NCBI RefSeq assembly: GCF_003217775.1
Contig: NZ_QJVJ01000001.1
Span: 1 to 64,000, forward strand
Reading direction: 5' to 3'
From: Paenibacillus flagellatus
Lineage (GTDB): Bacteria; Bacillota; Bacilli; Paenibacillales; NBRC-103111
Length of the DNA stretch: 64,000 nucleotides
A program made the translations under genes and the position numbers. The notes beneath the pieces are model-generated. The model searched no databases. It was not told the origin of the DNA and worked only from the letters and a program-made list of their open reading frames with translations. This document shows positions 33,967-43,410 of this stretch, in pieces (position 1 is the first letter of the stretch; each line of letters begins with the position of its first letter).

Positions 33967-35022
33967 CTACGCCTCGGGTACGACGTCCGCCCTCCCCTCC
34001 AATGAAACGCCCTCCTCCGTAAGAATACGGTAGGCATACGGCCGCTTCGCCCTCAAGCGAAACTGTCCGCCATCGATGTCGTACTCCAATCGGGCGACCG
34101 CATCCGGACTTTCCATATGGACGGCGAACCGCTTCGTAATCAAATACCCCCCGACAAGGAACGTCCCCGTAGGCGCGATCTCGATCGGGACGGCGTTCGA
34201 TCGCCGATGACGCTCGTTGCGTTCCGCAAACTCGCGGTGCAGCGCATCGGGCAGCCGATCCGTATGCTCCTCGCCGCCGACGCCCCGCCATTCGACGTAC
34301 CGGACAAGCCGCGATTTTCCCGCCCGGGACGCGGCGTCCGCGTACAAGCGGCTGTGGCTCGCCGGAACCCGCGCGTCGAAGCTGCCGTGAACGAGCAATA
34401 GCGGCGTCAGCTGATTGGACGCCAGGAAGGCACCGCTTCGGGCCTCGTACGGCTCGATCGCTTCCCACGGCGCGCAGCCGATCCAGACGTCCATCTCGTC
34501 GCGGAATTCCCCGATTCGATCGCACGCATACCACTCCGCATAGTCCGACACGCCGTAAAGCGCCGTCGCCGCCGCGAACAAGTCGGGAAATTTGTTCACG
34601 AGCGCCAGCACGTTCCCGCCCCCGCCGCTCCCGCCTTCGATATAAACGACGTCGGGGTCGAGCAGCAGCTCCTTATACTCGTCCTTGACGAACCGGATCG
34701 CATCGTAAACGTCGATCAGCTCGAGGCCGTTGCAGTCCGGCATTCCCTCCGAGTAAGCCCTCCCCCGCATATCGACCTGCACGATCAGGTAGGGCTTGTC
34801 GGACGGCGTATCCCTATGCTGCGGCGCGGGCATGCTCATATGCCAGCCGTGCAGCTCGACCAACAGATACGAAGGACGCGCCGGCTTGAGGACATTCAGC
34901 GCCAGCCGGATGCCGGGCGTCACGGATGACGAATAGTAGCGGAAATCTTGGTACGGGGAGCGAAACTCCGGACGCCGTTTGTCCGCCTGTTGGCGAATCC
35001 GGTCTTCGTATTGCTCGTACAT
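33967..35022 (-). CDS. Alpha/beta hydrolase of the prolyl-oligopeptidase/acetyl-esterase type
   Basis: The 351-residue hydrolase has LLVELHGWHM (oxyanion region), the nucleophile elbow GGSGGGGN, the acid in HGSFDARVP and the His in GGEEHTDRLP. A small beta-rich C-terminal domain (about 275-351) follows. There is no signal peptide, so it is cytoplasmic. It is the last gene of the operon, 24 bp after the second beta-helix gene. It could remove ester groups from, or otherwise trim, imported oligosaccharides. Confidence 0.88.
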   Translation of the reverse strand: MYEQYEDRIRQQADKRRPEFRSPYQDFRYYSSSVTPGIRLALNVLKPARPSYLLVELHGWHMSMPAPQHRDTPSDKPYLIVQVDMRGRAYSEGMPDCNGLELIDVYDAIRFVKDEYKELLLDPDVVYIEGGSGGGGNVLALVNKFPDLFAAATALYGVSDYAEWYACDRIGEFRDEMDVWIGCAPWEAIEPYEARSGAFLASNQLTPLLLVHGSFDARVPASHSRLYADAASRAGKSRLVRYVEWRGVGGEEHTDRLPDALHREFAERNERHRRSNAVPIEIAPTGTFLVGGYLITKRFAVHMESPDAVARLEYDIDGGQFRLRAKRPYAYRILTEEGVSLEGRADVVPEA

Positions 35023-35046
35023 GTCGACACGTTCCTTTCGTTACGG

Positions 35047-37029
35047 TTATCGGGACGCTTGCCGTCCGGCCGTCGCCGGCCCGAACCATGCGCCGACGGC
35101 TCCGGCGACGTCCCAATTCCCGTCCGCCCGACCCGTCAGCGTTATCGAATCGCCGGGATTCGCCGATTCGACGGCGGGCAACGATCCGTTCGGCGTCCGG
35201 ATGACCGAACCGGGAGCCGTCGCGACCGTCAACGGATGAGGCGACTCGACGGCGAACGTATGGACGCGTCCCGTTCTCGCCGGCGGCAGCGTCAGCGTAA
35301 CGGCTCCCGCCGCACCCTCGTTCGCGATGCGGTGGCCGATCGAGCCGGCCTCCACCGCTCCCGACGACACGGCCGCAAGCTCGGGCTGCGGACGCAAATC
35401 CGCATATACGCGATCCGCCGCCGGATCGACATAGAGCAGCCGCTGGGCGCCGCCCCGCACGGTGCAGTTGACGAAGCGGACGTCGCGGATCGCCTCGTTC
35501 GCGTTTTTCTTCAAGGCGAAGCCGCGCGCGATGAGCGGTACGGCCCGTTCGTCGACCGAGACGCACTCGACGAACTCCACGTTGCCGATCGCCGTTCGCG
35601 GAAACTGCGGTACGGTCGTTACGATAAAGGAGGAGCCGAACCCGTACGGATCCTGCGGCGCATTCACCGTATTGCAGTTGACCGCCCGGCAGCGGACGAA
35701 CGACGTCTTCACGCTTTCCGGCGAGCTTGACAACACCGAGTACCCGGCGTATTGCTCCTGCTCGGCGGCGCAATCGACGAACGTCACTTCGCCCTTCACC
35801 GCCTGCGCCCCCTCCGCCCCGTAATTGACCGAGCTGCCGAACGAATTGCCCTTCGTCCGGCAGTTGCGGAACGTAATGTCGACCCGTTCGTTGGACGCCT
35901 TCATCCGGTGAAGCGAGACGAGAAAGCCCCGACCGGCATTCCCCTCCGCGACGCAATCGACGAACCGGATTTGCTTCAGCACGTCCTGGCCCGAATTGTT
36001 GTTCGGTTCGATGTCGACGCCGCTTTTCGGCGCCGTCCCGTTCGTGTTCGTAAACCGGCATCCTTCCGCCAGAAAGCCGTCCGCCGATATGATCGACAGC
36101 CCTTGCCTCCGATTGTTGTCCGCGACGCAATGACGAAGCACGATCTGTTTGCAGAACGGCATCGACGCCTCGTAATTGCCGATGTAGAAGCCGTCGCCGC
36201 CGCTGTCGTTCGCATGAATCCGCTCGATGACGACGTTCTCCGAGCCGCTGATATCGAAAATATGAGCTTGCTCGCCGGAAGTGTAGGCGGCCTTGTTCAT
36301 CCGCAGCGTCGCCCCGTTGCCGATGATATGGACGTTCCGGGCGTTTTTCACGCGGATGAGCCGTTCATACGGCGCCGTTCGCTTGAGCGTATCGACCGCC
36401 TGAACGACCGTGCCGGGCTCGAACTCGATGACGATGTCGCTCGGCACGAACAGCTGGCCGGTCAAGTAAAAGCCGCTGCGCTGCTTCGGGATGTACAGCC
36501 TTTTGCCGGAGGCGGCGTTCAAGGCGGCTTGCATCGGCAGCGTCTCCACGGTAACCCCGTCTCCGACGGCGCCGAACCAGGAGAGGACGACCGTATCGCC
36601 GACGACGCGCTTGAACCGTCTGCCTCCGGTCGTGACGACGACCGTGCCGGTATCGTCCGCGGACGTCGAGTCCGTCTTGTCGTACACAAATACCCCTTCT
36701 TTGCCGGCATCCGTCACGTAATAGACGGCGTCCGGCAGCCTATCCCCCGTAGCGCGCAAGCCGTCCAGCGAGACCGCGAGGCAGAAGTCCAAGCCGCGCA
36801 AATCTTTAAGCTGCAGCTTGTCGCCGAGCGCGCCGTACACGTCCTCGGACACGGACTTCGCGTAGGCGGCGCCGGACGATCGTCCGTTCCATACACCGCC
36901 CGCCGCCAAGGCGACTCCCGCCGCGCCGAGCGACGCCAGCAATTTGCGGCGGCTGATCGCCCCCTCCGGCCGTTTCTCCGCCTCGTCCCGTTCCGCTTCG
37001 TCCATCGGTTTCGTCCGTTCTTTCATCAT
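35047..37029 (-). CDS. Tat-exported right-handed parallel beta-helix protein (660 aa)
   Basis: A twin-arginine signal lies at about 24-45 (SRRKLLASLGAAGVALAAGG, Arg27-Arg28), so the protein is exported folded. The middle (about 150-530) is a pectate-lyase-like beta-helix with repeated short strands such as NVHIIGNGATL, NVVIERIHANDSGGDGFYIG and IRFVDCVAEGNAGRGFLV. A C-terminal beta-sandwich-like part (PARTGRVHTFAVESPHPLTV) resembles phage tail-spike ends. It probably cleaves or binds a polysaccharide. It is paired with the similar protein encoded upstream. Confidence 0.88.
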   Translation of the reverse strand: MMKERTKPMDEAERDEAEKRPEGAISRRKLLASLGAAGVALAAGGVWNGRSSGAAYAKSVSEDVYGALGDKLQLKDLRGLDFCLAVSLDGLRATGDRLPDAVYYVTDAGKEGVFVYDKTDSTSADDTGTVVVTTGGRRFKRVVGDTVVLSWFGAVGDGVTVETLPMQAALNAASGKRLYIPKQRSGFYLTGQLFVPSDIVIEFEPGTVVQAVDTLKRTAPYERLIRVKNARNVHIIGNGATLRMNKAAYTSGEQAHIFDISGSENVVIERIHANDSGGDGFYIGNYEASMPFCKQIVLRHCVADNNRRQGLSIISADGFLAEGCRFTNTNGTAPKSGVDIEPNNNSGQDVLKQIRFVDCVAEGNAGRGFLVSLHRMKASNERVDITFRNCRTKGNSFGSSVNYGAEGAQAVKGEVTFVDCAAEQEQYAGYSVLSSSPESVKTSFVRCRAVNCNTVNAPQDPYGFGSSFIVTTVPQFPRTAIGNVEFVECVSVDERAVPLIARGFALKKNANEAIRDVRFVNCTVRGGAQRLLYVDPAADRVYADLRPQPELAAVSSGAVEAGSIGHRIANEGAAGAVTLTLPPARTGRVHTFAVESPHPLTVATAPGSVIRTPNGSLPAVESANPGDSITLTGRADGNWDVAGAVGAWFGPATAGRQASR

Positions 37030-37078
37030 GCTCGTACCCCTCCCAATCGAATGATTGCGACCTTCTCCTTCAACCCCG

Positions 37079-38932
37079 TTATGCCGGAGCGACCGAGAGC
37101 GCGCCCGCGTCGGTGACCGACACCTTGTACACGGTTCCGTTCGGCGACTTCAGCTTCCATCCCGACGAATCGAGCGCACCGGCCGGACCGATCGGCTCCC
37201 AGACGCCCGGCGACCCGTCGGACACGCATACCCAGCCGACCGGCGCCAGCGGCGACGGCAGGACGTTCCAGACGATCGTCCCCCGCTTCCACGATCCGGT
37301 CGCCGGCACCGCGGCCGCCCATCCCGTCGTGATCCCTTTCGCCTGAATGTCCGGCGACGTCCAGCGCGTCAAGTTCGCCCCGCCGACGACCGGCGTCCCC
37401 GTGCCGGCGAACACGTTGCCCTGGCCGATGCGCAGGTCCGATCCCGCCGCGGCCGCATCGACTCGCAGGCAGGCCGCGCCGCATTCGGTCACGTTGCCGT
37501 CGAACGCCGAATCGGTGACGAGCGCGCCGAAGAAGTAACCGCCGCCGCTAACCCCCGTCATGACGTTGCCGGCGATCAAATGGCGGCTCGTCGCGTTCGA
37601 ACCGGCAAACCGGACCGCGCCGTCGCCCGAGACGACGTCTTTGACGACGTTGTCCGCGAACCGGACCGCCTGGCAATTCGCAAACGTGACCGCGACCGTC
37701 CGGGCCGCTTCGATCCGGTTGCCCGCGACGTTCGGCGCGACCGAGTCGGCGATGTGCCAGCCTGCCGCTCCCGTCGACATGTCCCGATTGCCGGCAACCT
37801 CCAGTCCGATCGGGACCTTCGAGCACGTTATCATCCGGCCCGCCCCGTAAAATTCGTTGCCGCGAATCGCAACGTGCTCCGTCGTCCCGGCGGAAACGTT
37901 GCAGCGGAACAAGTAGCTCGCCTTCCCCTTGTTGCCGGAAATCGTAATGCGCCGGTTCGGCCGCGCCGCGTTCGGGTTGTACGAGTTGACGAAATAAATT
38001 TCGCTGTAAAACTCGTTGTCCTCGATCCAGACGTCCTCGACGAGATCGGATGCGGACGACGTCGCGTTCGGCTCCAGATCGATCGCGGCGACGTACGGGT
38101 ACGGGTCGCTGACGACGTTGCGCGTCACCCATACTTTCCGTCCGGACACGATCGCCACGGCGCAGCGGCGCGGGTTGCTCAGGACGTTCTCGCGGATATG
38201 CACGTTCTCGCTCGGGGCGACGAAATCCGACCCGACGTAGACGCAGTCGCCGTACGGCGCGTGCAGCCAGTTGTGGTGGACGTAGACGTTCCGGGAATCG
38301 GCGATGTGGATATGGTGGGAATGCTCCCCGGCCGTACCCGTCGAATAGCCGCCGTTCAAGTACAGTCCCGAGACGGACAACCCGCCTCCCCTGTACCCGG
38401 CGATCCGAAACATTCGCTTGTCCAGCGAGCCGTTCGCGCCGTCCATGCGAATTTCCGGCATGCCGACGCCGGCAATCGAGTTGGTCAGCGACACCGTGCC
38501 GGACAGCTTGTAATACGCCGCCGTCGCCGGCACGAGCACCGGCTTGCCCGTCGCGGCCGCCGCCCGGAACGCCGCCGTATCGTCGGCCGTCCCGTCTCCC
38601 GCGGCGCCGTAATCGGCGACGTTGGCCCAGCCCGCGTCAGTGCAGCAGGCGACGCTGGTGCCCGGACCGGTTCCGTACACGGATGCGGTTACGCCCGGTC
38701 CGGACGCCAGCGCCTCCGTCCCGAGCAGCCGGACGAAGGCGCCTCCCGCCGCAAGCGTGACGCCCGCCGCGCCGAGCGCGCCGAGCAGCTTGCGCCTGGT
38801 GAGGGCCTGCCCTCCTCCCTCCGCGCCGTCGTCGTCCGCTCCGGCTCGTCCACCGGCGATTTCCGTTCCCGCCATGCTGCCGTTCGACCGTTCCATGCCC
38901 CACTGCCGCTCCCCGTGCTGCGATTCCGTCAT
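37079..38932 (-). CDS. Tat-exported right-handed parallel beta-helix protein (617 aa)
   Basis: The start at 38932 is chosen because GGGAGG lies 7 nt upstream; an ATG two codons earlier is too close to it. The twin-arginine signal (TRRKLLGALGAAGVTLAAGG, Arg46-Arg47) is nearly the same as that of the next gene. A short pectate-lyase N-terminal motif (NVADYGAAGDGTADDTAAFR) begins the beta-helix, with repeats such as VSGLYLNGG, NVYVHHNWLHAPYGDCVYVG and VWIEDNEFYSEIYF. The N-terminal ADYGAxGDGxTDDT motif is typical of glycan-active beta-helix enzymes. It probably acts outside the cell on the polysaccharide whose fragments the ABC system imports. Confidence 0.9.
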   Translation of the reverse strand: MTESQHGERQWGMERSNGSMAGTEIAGGRAGADDDGAEGGGQALTRRKLLGALGAAGVTLAAGGAFVRLLGTEALASGPGVTASVYGTGPGTSVACCTDAGWANVADYGAAGDGTADDTAAFRAAAATGKPVLVPATAAYYKLSGTVSLTNSIAGVGMPEIRMDGANGSLDKRMFRIAGYRGGGLSVSGLYLNGGYSTGTAGEHSHHIHIADSRNVYVHHNWLHAPYGDCVYVGSDFVAPSENVHIRENVLSNPRRCAVAIVSGRKVWVTRNVVSDPYPYVAAIDLEPNATSSASDLVEDVWIEDNEFYSEIYFVNSYNPNAARPNRRITISGNKGKASYLFRCNVSAGTTEHVAIRGNEFYGAGRMITCSKVPIGLEVAGNRDMSTGAAGWHIADSVAPNVAGNRIEAARTVAVTFANCQAVRFADNVVKDVVSGDGAVRFAGSNATSRHLIAGNVMTGVSGGGYFFGALVTDSAFDGNVTECGAACLRVDAAAAGSDLRIGQGNVFAGTGTPVVGGANLTRWTSPDIQAKGITTGWAAAVPATGSWKRGTIVWNVLPSPLAPVGWVCVSDGSPGVWEPIGPAGALDSSGWKLKSPNGTVYKVSVTDAGALSVAPA

Positions 38933-39058
38933 TTCCATTCCTCCCGTTCGATTAGGATGATAAGAAAGATGCGGGTCGTCCCAGAGCTGTATATGGCGAA
39001 CGCGCACGGACGCCTTCCAAGAAACCGTACGCGGTGGCCTTCGTTGCGGCGGTTCGGT

Positions 39059-39889
39059 TCAGCCTTTCAAACCCGACGAGGCGATGCCCTGCACGAAATG
39101 CTTTTGCGCGAACAGGAAGACGATCATGACCGGCAGCACCGTAATGACCGAGCCGGCCATGACGAGCGTCATCTTGTTGTCCACCTCGTTGCGCAGAAAC
39201 AGAAGTCCGAGCGGAAGCGTATACAGCTTTTTGTCCTGCAAATATATAAGCGGCTCCAGCGTGCTGTTCCACGAGCTCATGAACGTGAAGACGGCGAGCG
39301 CGGACAACGCCGGCCCCGTCAAGGGCAAATAGACGCGAACGAAAATGTTCCACGGATTCGCCCCGTCCACCCAAGCCGCTTCGTACAGCTCCTTCGGCAG
39401 CGTCTTGTAAAACTGATGAAGCAGGAAAATGCCGAACGCCCCTCCGAGAAAGCTGCGCAGGTAGAGCGGGTGAAACGAATCGAGCAGGCCCAGCTCCTTC
39501 CAGATGAAGTACGTCGGAATCATCGTCACCTGCGACGGAAGCATCATCGTGCCGAGCATCGCGAGGAAGATCGCCCCGCGGCCTTTGAAATCGAAAAACG
39601 CGAGGCCGTACGCCACGATCGCGCACGAGGCGACCATGCCGATCACGTCGAGTACCGTGACGAGCAGGCTGTTGGCCGAATATCGCAAAAAGTCGACTTC
39701 CACCCATACTTGGTAATAATTGCTCCATTCGATCGGACTCGGCCACAGCTTGGGCGGCAGCGTCAGCTCGTCCCCGGGCCTCATGAGCGATGTCGAGATC
39801 ATTTGGAAAAACGGCACGAGCATGAGCAGCGCTCCGGCGGTCAGGATGACGTAGGCGGCCCGCTGCAGCCCGCGCGAACCGTTATTCAT
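39059..39889 (-). CDS. Carbohydrate ABC transporter permease (MalG type)
   Basis: The 276-residue inner-membrane permease has six helices and the EAA loop EAAWVDGANPWNIFVRVYLP, which docks the ATPase. It is the second permease of the importer, and its start overlaps the first permease gene by 8 bp. No ATPase gene is present; as in many Bacillota a shared MsmX-type ATPase elsewhere probably powers it. Confidence 0.95.
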   Translation of the reverse strand: MNNGSRGLQRAAYVILTAGALLMLVPFFQMISTSLMRPGDELTLPPKLWPSPIEWSNYYQVWVEVDFLRYSANSLLVTVLDVIGMVASCAIVAYGLAFFDFKGRGAIFLAMLGTMMLPSQVTMIPTYFIWKELGLLDSFHPLYLRSFLGGAFGIFLLHQFYKTLPKELYEAAWVDGANPWNIFVRVYLPLTGPALSALAVFTFMSSWNSTLEPLIYLQDKKLYTLPLGLLFLRNEVDNKMTLVMAGSVITVLPVMIVFLFAQKHFVQGIASSGLKG

Positions 39890-40760
39890 AGTGGACCCAC
39901 CTCTTTTCCATCCGTTTCTGGAACATCGTCACGAGCAGGATGATGGCGAACAAGCCCCACGCCCAAGCCGACGCCGTCCCCATCTTCGCGTTCAGGAACG
40001 CGTCGCGGTAGATGAGGAGGTTCGGCACCATATTCCGGTCGTGAACCGCGTTGATGTCGCCCAGCATGACGAGGAAGACGTCGAACGCATGGAACGCCGA
40101 GATCGTCGACAAAATCATGACCATGTAGACCATGGGGGAGACGATCGGAACCGTAATTTTCGCGAAATACGTCCATCCGTTCGCGCCGTCGATTTTGGCC
40201 GCTTCCCCGATTTCCTTGGAAATGTTTTGCATGCCGGCGAGCAGCAGCACCATCGAGTAACCGGCTCCCTTCCACACGTTCACGACCGCGATCGAGGCGA
40301 TCACGAGCCACCATTCGTCGCTGCGCACCCAGTCCACCCGATCGAGACCGGCGCTTTCGATCATCCAGTTCAGCAGGCCGAACTCGTTGTTGTAAATCCA
40401 TAGCCAGATGAGCCCGCCCGCCACCCAAGGCGTAATGACGGGCAGGAAATAGATCATCCGGAACAGCGCCTTGCCGCGGATTTGCAAATTCAGCAAGTAA
40501 GCGAGCACGAGCGAGACGGCCGTCTGAGCCGGCACGAACAGCAGCGCGAAGGCGAACACGTTGCGCAGCGACAGCCAGAAGACGTCGTTGCGCACCATTT
40601 GGGACCAATTTTTCAGACCGATCCATTGCGGCGCATTGAACAAGTCCCATTTCGTAAACGTCAAGTAAAAGGAGAACACGAACGGGAAGAGGAAAAAGAC
40701 CGCCAGCTGCAGCAGAAAAGGGACGGTGAAGAGGAAGCCCCACCAGCCTTGTTTACGCAT
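39882..40760 (-). CDS. Carbohydrate ABC transporter permease (MalF type)
   Basis: The 292-residue protein begins MRKQGWWGFLFTVPFLLQLA with the first of six helices. It carries the EAA loop EIGEAAKIDGANGWTYFAKI. It forms the heteromeric channel with the following MalG-type subunit. It is 36 bp after the solute-binding protein gene in the same operon. Confidence 0.95.
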   Translation of the reverse strand: MRKQGWWGFLFTVPFLLQLAVFFLFPFVFSFYLTFTKWDLFNAPQWIGLKNWSQMVRNDVFWLSLRNVFAFALLFVPAQTAVSLVLAYLLNLQIRGKALFRMIYFLPVITPWVAGGLIWLWIYNNEFGLLNWMIESAGLDRVDWVRSDEWWLVIASIAVVNVWKGAGYSMVLLLAGMQNISKEIGEAAKIDGANGWTYFAKITVPIVSPMVYMVMILSTISAFHAFDVFLVMLGDINAVHDRNMVPNLLIYRDAFLNAKMGTASAWAWGLFAIILLVTMFQKRMEKRWVHYE

Positions 40761-40796
40761 CGTAACACCTCGTCCGGCCCGAACTACGGTCCGCTC

Positions 40797-42110
40797 TTAT
40801 TGGTTTTCGTCCAAAATGCGCTGCACTTTGGACTGGATGTCCTTGGCTCCGTCGGCCGGCGATTTTTTGCCGTCCAGGATGTCGTTCAGAATCGGCGTCG
40901 CGGCCGCCCGCCACTCGTTCCACGTCGGATTTTCGTCGAGCGTGCCGCCCGCCTCCTCGATCCCTTTCGTAAACGCTTTCTTGTTGAGCGGCTTCGTCGT
41001 CTGCTTCTCGATCTTCTCGAGCGCCGTCTTCTTCACCGGCAAGCTCGCCCCGCTTTCCGACAAGACGTCTTGCGCTTCGTCGCTCAAGTAATATTTGAGG
41101 AACGTCCAAGCGGCTTCCTTCGCGTCCGGCTTCGCCTTCGAGTAAATGAGCCATTGGTTGACGACCATCGGCACGAACCGTTTGCCGTTGAAGCCGACCG
41201 GCATTTTCACGACGTCCCAGTCGAGGTCCGGCTTGTTTTTGTTAAGCGACACCTGGGCGGAATATTGGAAAAACGTCATCGCCGTCTTTTCGTTCTGGAA
41301 GAAGTTCTGGTTCGTCTGCATGTCGCGGGTCGGGCTGATGTTGTCCTTCCATATCGTATCCGCCCAGCGGGTCAGCCCTTCGATCGTCTTCGGATCGTTG
41401 AACGCCGCCTTGGTCATGCCCGGATCGAGCGCGGATCCCCCGGACGATTTGATCCATGGCATCCATCCTTGCGCGATGGAGCTGGCCGTTTGGAAGCCGA
41501 ATAGATCGGGCTTGCCGTCGCCGTCCGTATCTTTCGTCAGCTTCTTCGCCGCGTCGATCATGTCCTGATACGTCCAGCTGTCGGTCGGGAACGGAACGTT
41601 GTGCTGCTGGAACAGCTTTTTGTTGTAAGCGAGCGCGTTCGCGTTGACGCCGTGAGGGATGCCGTACACGCTCCCGTCCGGGCTTTTGGCCGCTTGCAGC
41701 GCTTCGATGTAATCGTCCGTCTTCAGGTCGCGCTTGATGTACGGCGCCAAATTTTCCGCGACGCCGCGCTTGCCGTATCCCATAATGACCGCGTTTTCCT
41801 GAAACCAGATGTCCGGCGGGTTGTTGCCGGCGATGTTGGTGACGATTTTTTTCGTAAAATCGGCCCACGGCGCCTCGTCGATTTGCAGCTTGATGTGCGG
41901 GAATTTCGCTTGGAAGCCGTCGATAATTTTTTTGTTCGTGATCTCGTAGCTGCCCGGCAGCCCGATCTTGAGCGTCACTTCTTTCGGCGGCTGCGGAGCG
42001 GCTCCGTCGCCTCCGCCCGATCCGTTCGGCTTTTCCGAGCCTCCCGGCGAGCATGCCGACAACGTAAGCGCTGTCATGACAGTCAGCAAAACGATTTTTC
42101 TCGAATTCAT
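40797..42110 (-). CDS. Extracellular solute-binding lipoprotein of a sugar ABC importer
   Basis: The 437-residue family 1 binding protein has a lipoprotein signal (VLLTVMTALTLSAC, lipidated Cys20), then a Gly/Ser-rich linker and the binding fold with PPDIWFQENAVIMGYGKRGV and the DGSVYGIPHGVNANALAYNK region. It captures oligosaccharides at the cell surface. It is the first gene of the operon, preceded by a TTACACGTGTTC operator 35 bp upstream of the ATG. Confidence 0.95.
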   Translation of the reverse strand: MNSRKIVLLTVMTALTLSACSPGGSEKPNGSGGGDGAAPQPPKEVTLKIGLPGSYEITNKKIIDGFQAKFPHIKLQIDEAPWADFTKKIVTNIAGNNPPDIWFQENAVIMGYGKRGVAENLAPYIKRDLKTDDYIEALQAAKSPDGSVYGIPHGVNANALAYNKKLFQQHNVPFPTDSWTYQDMIDAAKKLTKDTDGDGKPDLFGFQTASSIAQGWMPWIKSSGGSALDPGMTKAAFNDPKTIEGLTRWADTIWKDNISPTRDMQTNQNFFQNEKTAMTFFQYSAQVSLNKNKPDLDWDVVKMPVGFNGKRFVPMVVNQWLIYSKAKPDAKEAAWTFLKYYLSDEAQDVLSESGASLPVKKTALEKIEKQTTKPLNKKAFTKGIEEAGGTLDENPTWNEWRAAATPILNDILDGKKSPADGAKDIQSKVQRILDENQ

Positions 42111-42144
42111 GGTTGGACCTCCCTTGTCTTGTTCGAAGTAGATG

Positions 42145-42156
42145 TTACACGTGTTC
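42145..42156. promoter_or_regulatory. LacI-type operator, copy 1 (transporter promoter)
   Basis: TTACACGTGTTC contains the palindrome ACACGTGT and lies just before the binding-protein gene. It is identical over 12 bp to the copies at 42254 and 43337. Confidence 0.65.
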
Positions 42157-42253
42157 CATGCGGATGCAATGCTGCCCTTGAGTGTTCGTTCCGACTTCCC
42201 GGCCCCTTGAAAAAACTTTTTTCGAAGAGCCTTAATGCCGTCGGCATATGCAC

Positions 42254-42268
42254 TTACACGTGTTCGCA
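42254..42268. promoter_or_regulatory. LacI-type operator, copy 2
   Basis: TTACACGTGTTCGCA lies between the LacI stop and the transporter operon, 109 bp from copy 1, a spacing that permits looping between bound repressors. Confidence 0.65.
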
Positions 42269-42301
42269 GTTGCCATCACATGCCCTCCGCGCCGTTTCCG
42301 G

Positions 42302-43285
42302 TTACCCGGATCGCGGGGGCTGTACCGACTTCCGGATCTGCATCTCGCAGCCGATCTCGACGTTCGCCCATTTCCCGGGACCGCGGGCGTACTGGTTCGT
42401 AATGATGTCGATCGCGGTCGAGGCGAGCTTGCCGATCGACGGCCCCACCGTCGTCAGCGGCACGTCCATGCGCTCCATTTCCGGTATATCGTCATAGACG
42501 ACGAGCGAATAGTGGTGCGGGATGCGCAGCTTCCGTTCGCGCAGCTGTTCGAGCAGCTCGAACGCGAACGTCTGGTTGTCGACGACGAAGGCGGTCGGCT
42601 GGTCGCCGCTATCCAGCAATCCCGCCACCGCTTCGGCCGGCAGCTTGCCGGGCGTTTCGGTCAGCAGCAAGTAGTTGGCATGGTAGTCCAGCTTCAGCTC
42701 CAGCAGCGCTTGCGTAAATCCGGTCAGCTTGTCCGACCGTTCGCCGATAAACGTCATTTTGCGGTGGCCCCGTTCGGCCAAATGACGGACCGCTTCGTAG
42801 ATCCCTCCCTTCCGGTCGATGCCGATCCGGTGCGTCCCTTCCATCGCGCCGCCTCCCATGAGCAGCATGTTCCCGTTGAACCGCTCCCGCTGCTTGATGA
42901 ACGCGATGTCGGGCTGCCACCCCGGCGGACACCAGAAAATGACGTCATCCACGAAATGCTCGTTAAAGATGCGCAGCGCCTCCGGCGGTTCGGCAAGCGA
43001 CAAGATGACGTCCTGCCCCCGGGAAGCGGCCTCCTTCTGGATCTTCATCCCCAGATGGTAAAAAAACAGCCCCTCCGCTTTCGGCCAAATAAGCCCGATC
43101 GAATTCGTCCGGCGGTCGGCCAGACGCTTGGCGGCCAAATTCGGCACGTAGTTCATCCGCTTGGCGATGGCGACGATCGTACGGCGAACATCCTCGCTGA
43201 CTCCCGGCGCTCCGTTCAACGCCTTCGATACGGTAGGGTGGCTGACGCCCGCCTCTCTGGCGATATCTTTGATGGTCACTTTCAT
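42302..43285 (-). CDS. LacI family transcriptional repressor
   Basis: The 327-residue regulator starts MKVTIKDIAREAGVSHPTVS with KALNGAPGVSEDVR, the standard LacI helix-turn-helix and hinge (AKRMNYVPNLAAKRLADRRT). A periplasmic-binding-protein-like ligand domain follows. The start at 43285 gives the family N-terminus; an ATG seven codons earlier is less likely. The three TTACACGTGTTC sites flank this gene and precede the transporter operon, so it most likely controls both and itself, responding to an imported sugar. Confidence 0.93.
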   Translation of the reverse strand: MKVTIKDIAREAGVSHPTVSKALNGAPGVSEDVRRTIVAIAKRMNYVPNLAAKRLADRRTNSIGLIWPKAEGLFFYHLGMKIQKEAASRGQDVILSLAEPPEALRIFNEHFVDDVIFWCPPGWQPDIAFIKQRERFNGNMLLMGGGAMEGTHRIGIDRKGGIYEAVRHLAERGHRKMTFIGERSDKLTGFTQALLELKLDYHANYLLLTETPGKLPAEAVAGLLDSGDQPTAFVVDNQTFAFELLEQLRERKLRIPHHYSLVVYDDIPEMERMDVPLTTVGPSIGKLASTAIDIITNQYARGPGKWANVEIGCEMQIRKSVQPPRSG

Positions 43286-43336
43286 CGGCCTTCGGTTCCT
43301 TTCCAAGCGATGTCCTCTGTACTTGGCTCCATTATA

Positions 43337-43351
43337 TTACACGTGTTCGCA
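43337..43351. promoter_or_regulatory. LacI-type operator, copy 3 (lacI promoter)
   Basis: TTACACGTGTTCGCA is identical over 15 bp to copy 2 and lies 52 bp before the LacI start, which fits autoregulation. Confidence 0.65.
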
Positions 43352-43410
43352 ATAGGAAAGGGGAAATTTGCAAATCGGCTCGGACCGTATCGATCCGAAA
43401 CGTCGACGGT

